Shown in pieces: positions 34,815-42,859 of a DNA stretch of 64,000 nt; the stretch's first letter is position 1, and every line of letters begins with the position of its first letter. Made by a program: the position numbers and the translations under genes. Source of the stretch: an uncultured Phocaeicola sp. Lineage in GTDB: Bacteria; Bacteroidota; Bacteroidia; Bacteroidales; Bacteroidaceae. The stretch is from NCBI GenBank assembly GCA_944320885.1, contig CALUJE010000002.1, forward strand, positions 62,001-126,000, read 5' to 3'. A model generated the notes under the pieces. The model saw only the letters and a list, made by a program, of their open reading frames with translations, searched no databases and was not told the DNA's origin.

Positions 34815-37619
34815 TTAGCTTTCTCCGTTATTTTTTCCTCTAAACAAGTTGAAACGGTAGTTAAATGAAAATAAGAAATAACTGTTTACGCCTTCCGAAC
34901 GTGATTGCGAGCTTCCGAATTCATTCACATAAGAGTCAAAGTTTGTGGAGCGTTGCAGTATATCATAAATTTCAAACTTGATGCTTGCCTGTTTCTTTTT
35001 CAGGAAGCTGTATGATGCGTACGCGTTCCATTGCAGTTCAGAGTGATTCATTTCACTGGAGAGAAAGCCGTGTCTTACGATACATTGTATGCTGGAGCTC
35101 AGTTTAATGTCGTAAGGGAGATAGAAAGTGGTTTCTCCTATAAACCGGAATGTCTTGTTGAAATCTTTGGATGATTGCTGAAGCTTGTTCCGGTTATAAT
35201 TCAGGGTAGCTTCTCCCGACAGAATGAATTCTCCCCATTCCGGATTGTAGATACCTTTTAAATATTGGCTGAAATTATGGCTTTGTATAGTATTTTTCCG
35301 TTCGTTATTGTCAATGGTTATATAGCTTACATAGTTATTGTATCCATAGTTCGTACTTGATTCAAAGGAAAAGCGTTCCCAGTCTTTGCTGATGCCTCCG
35401 ATCAGGTTGGCGTTCCAGTTTCCGTTAATGTTGTCGGGAGTGTTGGTACGTACTCCGCTTACCGGGTCATACGTGCTTCGTTGCGTGATATTGTTGAACG
35501 TTTGCTGGAAGTTCAGGTTTACCCATGTTGTTCCTTTTCGCAGACTGGCCATTATGCTATGCGAGTAAGACGATTTAAGATTGGGATTTCCCTTGTTTAT
35601 ATACAGCGGGTCATTGTTATTGGTAAGCGGAAGAAGCTCGTTGGCGCTTGGCTGACGGGTATATCCGTTGTAATACATGCTGATTGAAGTATCGTCCTTA
35701 TAATAGAAAATGGAAATGTTGGGATTGAAGTTGGTGTAGTGCAGGGTCGTATCGGTTACCGTATTTTCGCGCAGCATGGATATGTGTTGTGATTGTGGTA
35801 TGAACGATACTCCAGCTATGATATTCAGTTCATTGAATGTCATTTGTGCTCTTATGCCTATATTATGCCGTTCTTCTCTTGAGTTGTTCTTGTTGCTCAG
35901 ACTGTCTATTTTCCCTTTCTCATAATCTTCAGGCAGAAAGCCGAGAGGATGGTCTGTTTGCCCGATGTTGAACAGGTCTTCTTTTGAGTTCTGATTACTG
36001 GTTTCATATTGATAAGACAAGTCCAGATTAAGGTTCTCGGTTATAGGTTCGTTATATGATGCGCCTATAGTGAAGTTCCAGTTCTTGGTGGGCGACAGGG
36101 TATAGCGGTTCTGAAACAGCAGAGAGTCTCCCAGCTGGTAATAGCGTGTATATGATTGCTGGAAATTTTTTGAAATACTGTTGTCTTTCGATACGTTGAT
36201 GTCAAAACTCAGATGGCGCTTTTCCTTTTCGAATTTTCTTATGATAGATACCGAACCGGACATGTTTTCTGTATTGCTTCTTGACAATCCACTCTGAATG
36301 GTACGGTTTATGCGTTCTTCGTTGGGAACTGCATCTTCCTCGTCCAGCGGGTTGTTGGTATAGTTGTACGGATTTTTGTTGAACGAGGCACTTCGGTTGT
36401 CATTCATGCCGTTATGGTCATACTTCCCGTAATTGAAAAAACTGTTTATACTCAGCTTTTCTGTGATGTCACCCGAAATCATGAGATGTCCTCTGATATT
36501 TTTGCTTCGTGACGAGTTTTTTGCTGATTGGTCTGAATATGTGTTTCCGGTCGGCAGATAGTTTTCGGAAGTAGTATAGTTACGGTTTTCTATTTCGTAG
36601 TCATTGTAGTCGATGTTGCCGTTTATTCTTATTTTCTTTATGTTCTTTCCAATGCTTATCCCGGTCTCCCTGTTGAGCTGCCATGCCGGGTTTCCTCCGC
36701 TGTTGAAAGAAGACGACATGTCCATTATGTTGGTACTTAGGTCATTGGGCGTGTTCCGCTGATTGGCCAGAACGGTATATTGCTCATCATTTTTCAGATA
36801 ATTCAGCATGCCGTTTATTCCATACAGATTCTGGTCACCTGCTCCTGCACTGATGTTGGCCAACAGTGCATTGTTTATATCCTTTTTGGTTTTCAGGTCC
36901 ATTACGGTAGTGCGTGTACCGTCGTCTACTCCCGTAGTCTCGCTTTTCTCTGATTTCTTGTCATAGATGCGCACCTCCTTAAGCAGGTTTACAGGCATGT
37001 TCTGCAAGGCTATCCGTATGTCGTTCGAGAAGAATTTCTCGCCGTTGAGCAGTATTTCCGATATGTTCTTCCCCTGATAAGTCATTTTTCCATCAGATAT
37101 TCTCAGTCCGGGCATTTTTCTTACCAGTTCCAGAAGTATGGCACCTTCCGATACTTTGAAGGCATCGGTATTGAAAATGGTGGTATCTCCCAGAATACGC
37201 ATTTTCTTCAGGCGTGCCACGATAACCGCCTCTTCCATTGTGATGGGTTTCTCGGTAAGGGTAACCGTTCCTATTTTTATGATGTTGGCGCGGTTCAGTT
37301 TCTGTTTGTAGGTATCTGTACCCAGATAGGAAATCTGGAGTTCGTATTGTTTTCCCATATCAAGATAAGAGTGAAACTTGAATTTTCCTATTGAGTCGGT
37401 TACGGTCTGGAAGTAGGTATAGGTAGAGTCTGTGAGACAGAAGATACGTACTCCTGCACTTTGTAACGGAGCTATCTTTTGCGTTTCGCTTTCTTTCAGT
37501 TGTACGGTACCTTCAACGGTTGTTTCCTTTCCGCTGAAATAATGCGTCACGAATTGCGCCCAGCTTATCTGTATGATTGCAAATAAAAAAAGTGTTGCAA
37601 AAACAATCTTCTTTCCCAT
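34815..37619 (-). CDS. Outer-membrane beta-barrel protein with carboxypeptidase-like N domain
   Basis: A 934-residue predicted outer-membrane protein of the TonB-dependent receptor-like, PF14905-type group. A signal peptide (FATLFLFAIIQISWAQ) is followed by a carboxypeptidase-like regulatory domain (about 35-115), a plug-like region with KMPGLRISDGKMTYQGKNISEILLNGEKFF (about 165-195), and a long barrel rich in Asn, Tyr and Ser ending in YRFNLFRGKNN. No SusD partner is present. The start at 37619 was chosen because the -7 box covers the alternative at 37649. It shares a near-identical promoter and operator with the GHL10 gene at 41.5 kb. Confidence 0.85.
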   Translation of the reverse strand: MGKKIVFATLFLFAIIQISWAQFVTHYFSGKETTVEGTVQLKESETQKIAPLQSAGVRIFCLTDSTYTYFQTVTDSIGKFKFHSYLDMGKQYELQISYLGTDTYKQKLNRANIIKIGTVTLTEKPITMEEAVIVARLKKMRILGDTTIFNTDAFKVSEGAILLELVRKMPGLRISDGKMTYQGKNISEILLNGEKFFSNDIRIALQNMPVNLLKEVRIYDKKSEKSETTGVDDGTRTTVMDLKTKKDINNALLANISAGAGDQNLYGINGMLNYLKNDEQYTVLANQRNTPNDLSTNIMDMSSSFNSGGNPAWQLNRETGISIGKNIKKIRINGNIDYNDYEIENRNYTTSENYLPTGNTYSDQSAKNSSRSKNIRGHLMISGDITEKLSINSFFNYGKYDHNGMNDNRSASFNKNPYNYTNNPLDEEDAVPNEERINRTIQSGLSRSNTENMSGSVSIIRKFEKEKRHLSFDINVSKDNSISKNFQQSYTRYYQLGDSLLFQNRYTLSPTKNWNFTIGASYNEPITENLNLDLSYQYETSNQNSKEDLFNIGQTDHPLGFLPEDYEKGKIDSLSNKNNSREERHNIGIRAQMTFNELNIIAGVSFIPQSQHISMLRENTVTDTTLHYTNFNPNISIFYYKDDTSISMYYNGYTRQPSANELLPLTNNNDPLYINKGNPNLKSSYSHSIMASLRKGTTWVNLNFQQTFNNITQRSTYDPVSGVRTNTPDNINGNWNANLIGGISKDWERFSFESSTNYGYNNYVSYITIDNNERKNTIQSHNFSQYLKGIYNPEWGEFILSGEATLNYNRNKLQQSSKDFNKTFRFIGETTFYLPYDIKLSSSIQCIVRHGFLSSEMNHSELQWNAYASYSFLKKKQASIKFEIYDILQRSTNFDSYVNEFGSSQSRSEGVNSYFLFSFNYRFNLFRGKNNGES

Positions 37620-37645
37620 TTCACTATATGTAGTTGTGTTATTTT

Positions 37646-37701
37646 GCAAATATAAGCAAAGGCGGGTACCGCGACAAACGAAAATACAGTTTTCATGTTT
37701 G
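37646..37701 (-). promoter_or_regulatory. Promoter with GAAAAC dyad, shared with 41556-41611
   Basis: On the minus strand -33 TTTG (37675-37678), 20-nt spacer and -7 TATATTTG (37647-37654) fit the consensus exactly. Upstream and overlapping the -33 box is the dyad CGAAAATACAGTTTTCA. The 56 nt align without gaps to the GHL10 promoter, with 44 identities. Confidence 0.7.
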
Positions 37702-37796
37702 TTATGTAAAATAGCATTCTATCTTGCTTAAAGATTGCGAAATCTGTATATGAATCTTTTTTATAGTTAATAGTTGTGTTTTGTCAGTGAAAATAT

Positions 37797-37883
37797 AAAA
37801 AAGAAGGATATGTTTTCTGAGGTCATAAGTTATAAACTTGTCAAATGTCCGTTATGAAAAAATAATTCATATCCTTCTTTTTT
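37797..37883. terminator. Long-loop terminator after the TIGR03915 gene
   Basis: AAAAAAGAAGGATATG (37797-37812) pairs perfectly with CATATCCTTCTTTTTT (37868-37883). The loop is about 55 nt. Confidence 0.65.
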
Positions 37884-37887
37884 ATTT

Positions 37888-38664
37888 TTATAACTTATTC
37901 TTTTCGGTAAGATATTTCCAGTAACGTACCGGCATATCCTTTCTTTGTTTTTTCGGATTGATGCGTTCCTTTATGCAGATAGCCTTGAAGTAGGTACGCC
38001 ACAGGTCCTGAAACAGTTTTTCGTCTTCAGCCATGAGCTGTTCATCCAGCTTCCCGGTGACAAAGTGGGGGAGGCTTTCGTCAAAGGTTACCTGAGTGAT
38101 TTCTTTCCGGTCGTAATAATATCCGTAATGTCTTTTCTTGTCGTATATTACGAAAGGCTGGTCGGCAAAGCGGTCTTTGAAATGCGCTATGGCCAGCGGC
38201 AATACATTATATTGGGGTTCCATTATGCCGAAATAGGTTCCGTCGGCAGCTTTCTGAAAGCGGATAAACTGCATCATACGCAAACGTTCATACCGTACCT
38301 TTCGGAAAGTATCCGTTACAAACAGAATATCTTCGTCGGCAAAGTTGCGTTCAAGGCCTACGGCACTGTTTATGTTTTTGCAGATGTATCTGAACAGATG
38401 CATGTCCAGTTCCGGAAGCTCCGACAGATAGCTTACGGTGAGGCATGAAAGCGCTTCTTTTGAAAGTTTTTTTTCAAGTGCCTTCCATACCCGTCCGGCT
38501 TTCTCCTCATCGGTTATCACCTCATGCACTTCATCATAAAACAAGGGGAGCGGCTCGTTCGGACTCTGGATAAGCTGCGGAAACGAGCGGCGTGCATAGG
38601 CGTCAAAGACAGCGGTAAGCATTCCGTCGAACGTACGGTCATATTGGAAGATTATCATGGGCAT
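37888..38664 (-). CDS. TIGR03915 family putative DNA repair protein
   Basis: A 258-residue protein of the TIGR03915 (DUF4130) family, seen next to or fused with uracil-DNA-glycosylase-like domains in other bacteria. Recognisable segments are FQYDRTFDGMLTAVFDAY at the N terminus and MMQFIRFQKAADGTYFG in the middle. Here it is free of a glycosylase domain. It starts 9 nt after the TIGR03916 radical SAM gene, its constant partner. The reaction is not established. Confidence 0.88.
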   Translation of the reverse strand: MPMIIFQYDRTFDGMLTAVFDAYARRSFPQLIQSPNEPLPLFYDEVHEVITDEEKAGRVWKALEKKLSKEALSCLTVSYLSELPELDMHLFRYICKNINSAVGLERNFADEDILFVTDTFRKVRYERLRMMQFIRFQKAADGTYFGIMEPQYNVLPLAIAHFKDRFADQPFVIYDKKRHYGYYYDRKEITQVTFDESLPHFVTGKLDEQLMAEDEKLFQDLWRTYFKAICIKERINPKKQRKDMPVRYWKYLTEKNKL

Positions 38665-38673
38665 GGCAGTCTG

Positions 38674-39939
38674 TCATTCGTTTGAAAAAGGCAATAAAAG
38701 CTGTTGTTCGTCTCTTTTCTTCTTAGACGGTGCAACCAGTATCCGTCTCACGTTCTCAGGGTGCAGCTCCTGAATGGTGGGCGAAACCAGTTCACCGCAG
38801 GTTATGAAAAACTTGGCCTTTTTCATGACCACTCCCATTTTTTTCAGATGATAACCGGTAACCCGTCCGAAGCGCCGTGAGTTGACAATCAGCGTAGCCG
38901 ATTTTACTCCGATACCGGGAACACGGAGAATGAGTTCATAAGGAGCCTTGTTGATGTCAACCGGAAACATTTCCGGATGTCTCAGGGCCCATGCCAGTTT
39001 CGGGTCGATTTCCAGATTCAGGTCCGGATTCATATCGTCTACAATCTCATCCACCTTGAACTGGTAAAAGCGCAGGAGCCAGTCGGCCTGGTAAAGGCGG
39101 TTTTCGCGTACCAGCGGCGGCTGTTTCAGTATGGGGAGCCGTTTGTCGTATGTATTTACGTGGATGTATCCCGAGTAATATACCCTCCGCATGGTAGGTC
39201 TTGCGTAGAGAGCCGATGACAGTCGCAGAATATCGCGGTCATGGTCGGGAGTGGCCCCTACAATCATCTGCGTGCTTTGTCCGGCCGGTACGAAGCGGGG
39301 CGCATGTCTGAACCGTTTGCGTTCTTCTTTCGATTCAAGTACCTGCTGCTGTATGTACGACATCGGTTCGTAAACACTCTTGAAGTCTTTTTCAGGAGCA
39401 AGCAGTTTCAGCGAGCATTCATTGGGTATTTCTATGTTGACGCTCATACGGTCGGCATATTTTCCGGCTTCGTTCACCAGTTCCCGGCTTGCTCCCGGAA
39501 TACTTTTCAGGTGTATGTATCCGTTGAAGCGGTGTATGGTACGCAGGTCTTTTACAATCCGCACCAGTCGCTCCATCGTATAGTCCGGATTGCGTACCAC
39601 TCCGGAGCTGAGAAACAGTCCTTCAATATAGTTCCGTCTGTAAAATTCCATAGTGAGTTCCACCAGTTCCCTTACCGAAAACGTAGCCCGCGGGATGTCG
39701 TTGCTCCGTCGGTTTATGCAGTAGGCACAGTCATACATGCACGAGTTGGTAAGCATGGTTTTCAGCAGTGAGATGCATCGTCCGTCATCGGCGAAGCTGT
39801 GGCATATGCCAATCCCGCCTACCGTATTGCCTACTCCTCCCTTCCGGTTGGAACGTACGGTTCCGCTCGACGAACATGATACGTCATATTTCGCCGATTC
39901 TGTAAGTATCTGCAGTTTTTTCAGGGTTTCCTCGGTCAT
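38674..39939 (-). CDS. TIGR03916 radical SAM DNA modification/repair protein
   Basis: A 421-residue radical SAM protein with the motif CMYDCAYCINR (about residues 68-78) and a C-terminal helix-hairpin-helix DNA-binding part (ILRVPGIGVKSATLIVNSRRFG, about 335-356). The combination and the TIGR03915 neighbour identify the family annotated as putative DNA modification/repair. It leads the two-gene operon. The substrate lesion or base is unknown. Confidence 0.9.
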   Translation of the reverse strand: MTEETLKKLQILTESAKYDVSCSSSGTVRSNRKGGVGNTVGGIGICHSFADDGRCISLLKTMLTNSCMYDCAYCINRRSNDIPRATFSVRELVELTMEFYRRNYIEGLFLSSGVVRNPDYTMERLVRIVKDLRTIHRFNGYIHLKSIPGASRELVNEAGKYADRMSVNIEIPNECSLKLLAPEKDFKSVYEPMSYIQQQVLESKEERKRFRHAPRFVPAGQSTQMIVGATPDHDRDILRLSSALYARPTMRRVYYSGYIHVNTYDKRLPILKQPPLVRENRLYQADWLLRFYQFKVDEIVDDMNPDLNLEIDPKLAWALRHPEMFPVDINKAPYELILRVPGIGVKSATLIVNSRRFGRVTGYHLKKMGVVMKKAKFFITCGELVSPTIQELHPENVRRILVAPSKKKRDEQQLLLPFSNE

Positions 39940-39964
39940 ATTTTGAACTCCTTGTCATAAACAA

Positions 39965-40006
39965 AAGCCGCACCTGCCGGCAAAAGATGCCATGCCGGTG
40001 CGGCTT
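39965..40006. terminator. Terminator after the GHL10 gene
   Basis: AAGCCGCACC (39965-39974) pairs with GGTGCGGCTT (39997-40006), with an inner GCCGGCA/TGCCGG stem. A T-rich stretch follows on the minus strand. Confidence 0.8.
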
Positions 40007-40030
40007 CCGTGTCCTTATCCTGTTCGCTTG

Positions 40031-41524
40031 TCAAAGCTTTATCTTTTTCTTTATGGCTTTCGATTCATTCTGTAGACGGTCAAGGGCTGTAATTACGTAG
40101 TAGTAAGTTGTTTCTCCGTCTTCATACGGGAGCTTGTAGAATGTATCCCGGGTGATGCATACTATTTTTGAAGCATCCTCGATATCCCGTTTTTCACCTT
40201 TCTTGAAGCGGTATACTACATATTCTATAGCCTTGTCCATTTCAGTCTTTGCCTTAGGTGCGGTCCAGAAGAGCACATATCCGTCAGACATCCATATGTC
40301 TTTTACCTTTCTCACTTTGCCCGGTGCCTTCTTGTCGATAAAAGGATACAAGGGTTGCAGGGCCAGATAGCGGTGATAATAGCGTGTCAGGGTAGTGCGG
40401 TAGTTGCCGGGATTGTCCACCACGGCAGCAGCATACCACTGGCAGCTTCCTTCGATGGCCGGGTAAGAGCGTTGCAGCTGCATCTTTCTGGCCTGCTGAT
40501 GAATGTTGGGATTTTGCAAATCGGCTTTCTTTACAGTGCGCATCACGTCCTGTCCTATAAACAGCGGGCGGTTGTCGGCATGAGTAGCCCACCATTTTAC
40601 CAGTTCCTGATAGTCGGCAGCCGGATGGCCGATTTCCCAATATACCTGTGGTATGTTGTAGTCTACCCATCCATTGTTTACCCAAAGCAGGATGTCAGCA
40701 TACAAGTCATCGTAGTTCTGCAGTCCGTTGGTCTGGCTTCCGTTCGGGTCATTCTTCTGGTTGCGATAGATACCGAAGGGAGAGATACCGAATTTTACCC
40801 AAGGCTTGGTGGCGCGTATGGTCTCGTGCATTTCCTTTATCAGCTGGTTCACATTATTGCGTCGCCAGTCTTCACGGTTGGCATAGCCTGTTCCGTACTG
40901 TGCGAAACTGACATCATCGCGGATAGTCTTTCCCGGAGAAGGGTAAGGGTAGAAGTAGTCATCCATATGGATGGCATCCACATCATAACGTTCAAGGATA
41001 TCTTTCACTATCCGGCATATGTATGCACGGTTCTCGGGAAATCCCGGGTCAAAATACAACTGTCCGTCATATTCAATGAAACGGTCCGGATACAGCTTGG
41101 TAGGATGATTTCCCGCAACACTGACAGTACCTTTCGTTTTTGCACGGTAAGGATTTATCCAGGCATGCAGTTCCATATTCCGTTTATGGCATTCGTCAAT
41201 CATGAATTGTAAGGGGTCCCAGTACGGATTGGGAGCTTTACCCTGGACACCGGTCAGGAAGCGGCTCCATGGCTCATACTTTGAAGCGTACAATGCATCG
41301 GCTTCCGGTCGTATCTGGAATATGATGGCATTGATGCCGGCCTCTTGCAGTATGTTCAACTGACTGATTAAAGTTTCCTGCATCTTTTGTGGAGACATTC
41401 CCTGGAATTGTCCGTTTACAGCCTGAATCCACGCTCCGCGGAATTCGCGTTTGGGGTATTCCTGTGCATGAAGCACAAGGATTGCGCATGCGAATAATAG
41501 GGTGAGTAATGTTTTTATTTTCAT
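40031..41524 (-). CDS. GHL10/DUF187-type glycoside hydrolase
   Basis: A 497-residue exported hydrolase-like protein. A signal peptide ends at LVLHAQ. The TIM-barrel domain starts at FRGAWIQAVNGQF and includes DAIHMDDYFYPYP near residue 200, both hallmarks of the GHL10 (YddW-like) family. A fibronectin-like C-terminal domain covers about 405-497. Some relatives act on peptidoglycan-derived or other glycans; the substrate here is unknown. The start at 41524 (MKIKTLL) or 41530 lies just downstream of the promoter. The promoter is shared with the outer-membrane protein gene at 37.6 kb. Confidence 0.85.
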   Translation of the reverse strand: MKIKTLLTLLFACAILVLHAQEYPKREFRGAWIQAVNGQFQGMSPQKMQETLISQLNILQEAGINAIIFQIRPEADALYASKYEPWSRFLTGVQGKAPNPYWDPLQFMIDECHKRNMELHAWINPYRAKTKGTVSVAGNHPTKLYPDRFIEYDGQLYFDPGFPENRAYICRIVKDILERYDVDAIHMDDYFYPYPSPGKTIRDDVSFAQYGTGYANREDWRRNNVNQLIKEMHETIRATKPWVKFGISPFGIYRNQKNDPNGSQTNGLQNYDDLYADILLWVNNGWVDYNIPQVYWEIGHPAADYQELVKWWATHADNRPLFIGQDVMRTVKKADLQNPNIHQQARKMQLQRSYPAIEGSCQWYAAAVVDNPGNYRTTLTRYYHRYLALQPLYPFIDKKAPGKVRKVKDIWMSDGYVLFWTAPKAKTEMDKAIEYVVYRFKKGEKRDIEDASKIVCITRDTFYKLPYEDGETTYYYVITALDRLQNESKAIKKKIKL

Positions 41525-41555
41525 AATCATTTCTGTTGTTTGCAGTTTAATGGAT

Positions 41556-41611
41556 GCAAATATAGTGAAAGGCGAGAGCAGAGACAAACGAAAACGCAGT
41601 TTTCGTATTTG
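41556..41611 (-). promoter_or_regulatory. Promoter with GAAAAC dyad, shared with 37646-37701
   Basis: Minus strand: -33 TTTG (41585-41588), 20-nt spacer, -7 TATATTTG (41557-41564). The dyad CGAAAACGCAGTTTTCG (41589-41605) has perfect 7-bp arms and abuts the -33 box. Confidence 0.7.
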
Positions 41612-41630
41612 GCTATGCCGGGACCGCCTT

Positions 41631-42209
41631 TTACAAAGAATATACGATTCCTCCGATAGCTCCGCAGATAATGATGAGCGTGATAGGATTCATCTTGTAG
41701 CGATAAGTAGCAATAAAAGTTCCGATGAACAGCACAATGCTTATGATAAACTGCATGACCGATTCATCGGGCGTACCGAAGTTCTCCGGTTTGAGCAACA
41801 GCAAAGCCGATGCAGCCAGCAAGCCCACCACGGCAGGACGCAATCCTCTGAAGACAGCCTCTACGGCCGGATGCTTCTGGTATTTCAGGAAATACTTGCT
41901 TATCAGCAGCATCAGAATGAAAGAAGGAAGGCACACGGCAAAGGTAGCGATGATACTTCCTATCACTCCGATACCGGGTGAATATCCGGCGCCTACTATG
42001 GATGAATATCCCACATACGTTGCAGAGTTTATTCCGATAGGGCCCGGAGTCATCTGGCTTAATGCCACGATATCGGTAAATTCGGAACTGCTTATCCATC
42101 CATAGCGTGTTACCACTTCGCCTTGTATCATGGAAAGCATGGCATATCCGCCACCGAATCCGAACAGTCCTATTTTGAAGAAAGTATAGAATAATTGCAG
42201 AAATATCAT
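41631..42209 (-). CDS. Chromate transporter half-protein, second of pair
   Basis: A 192-residue CHR-family half-transporter. It has FGFGGGYAMLSMIQGEVVTRYGW near residue 15 and six or so hydrophobic segments. Two short adjacent CHR genes form a heterodimer in place of the long ChrA protein. The gene starts 2 nt after the upstream half. Whether it exports chromate or a natural anion in this organism is open. Confidence 0.9.
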   Translation of the reverse strand: MIFLQLFYTFFKIGLFGFGGGYAMLSMIQGEVVTRYGWISSSEFTDIVALSQMTPGPIGINSATYVGYSSIVGAGYSPGIGVIGSIIATFAVCLPSFILMLLISKYFLKYQKHPAVEAVFRGLRPAVVGLLAASALLLLKPENFGTPDESVMQFIISIVLFIGTFIATYRYKMNPITLIIICGAIGGIVYSL

Positions 42210-42211
42210 AG

Positions 42212-42766
42212 TTATTGTTTTTTAGATTGAATGCGCTGTTTGTAACGTCCCCATACATATCCGCCAATACCGGCAAGTATGATAATATATATAGGTGAAA
42301 ATCCCCAAACCCAGATGAGCAGGGCACCGAGAACCGGAATCCAAATGTTGTAGCGGTTTATTTTACTCGATTTGGCTACGGTAAATGTAGGTGCTGCAAT
42401 AAGAGCTACTACAGCCGGGCGTATCCCTTTGAAGATGTTCTCAACGATGGTAATCTCCTTGAAACTGTGAAAAAACAGGGCTATCAGAAGCATGATGAGG
42501 AACGAGGGCATGATGGCACCCAGTGCACAGGCATAGCTTCCGCGGCTCCCTTTCAGCTTGTATCCGATAAATATGGCAATGTTGACTGCAAAAATTCCCG
42601 GTGAAGATTGTGCCACGGCCATGAGGTCGACAAAATCTTCCTGACTGATCCATTTCTTTTTTCTGATAAGTTCGTCTTCAATCAGCGGAATCATGGCATA
42701 TCCTCCGCCTATGGTAAACAGGCCTATTCTGAAAAAAAGCAGAAATATGCGTATGTAGAAATTCAT
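42212..42766 (-). CDS. Chromate transporter half-protein, first of pair
   Basis: A 184-residue CHR-family half-transporter, paralogous to the next gene, with the same motif (FTIGGGYAMIPLIEDELIRKKKW). The start at 42766 (MNFYIRIFLLFFRIG) was chosen; the longer frame begins inside the purL terminator. With its neighbour it forms a two-gene operon. Confidence 0.9.
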   Translation of the reverse strand: MNFYIRIFLLFFRIGLFTIGGGYAMIPLIEDELIRKKKWISQEDFVDLMAVAQSSPGIFAVNIAIFIGYKLKGSRGSYACALGAIMPSFLIMLLIALFFHSFKEITIVENIFKGIRPAVVALIAAPTFTVAKSSKINRYNIWIPVLGALLIWVWGFSPIYIIILAGIGGYVWGRYKQRIQSKKQ

Positions 42767-42793
42767 AAATATGTTCTGTTCGTCTGAATAATT

Positions 42794-42839
42794 TTCAAGC
42801 TTGGCCGTCTGAATATGCCATTCAGGAGCCAAGCTTGAA
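42794..42839. terminator. Terminator after purL
   Basis: TTCAAGCTTGGC (one base flexible at 42794-42805) pairs with GCCAAGCTTGAA (42828-42839), and the inner TCTGAAT/ATTCAG arms extend the stem. It stands 20 nt beyond the purL stop codon. Confidence 0.85.
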
Positions 42840-42859
42840 TAATGGTTTATATAGCGCGT

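Noticed and set aside
40355-41212. 285-codon plus-strand frame
   Set aside because: Antisense shadow of the GHL10 hydrolase gene; no own promoter or family likeness.
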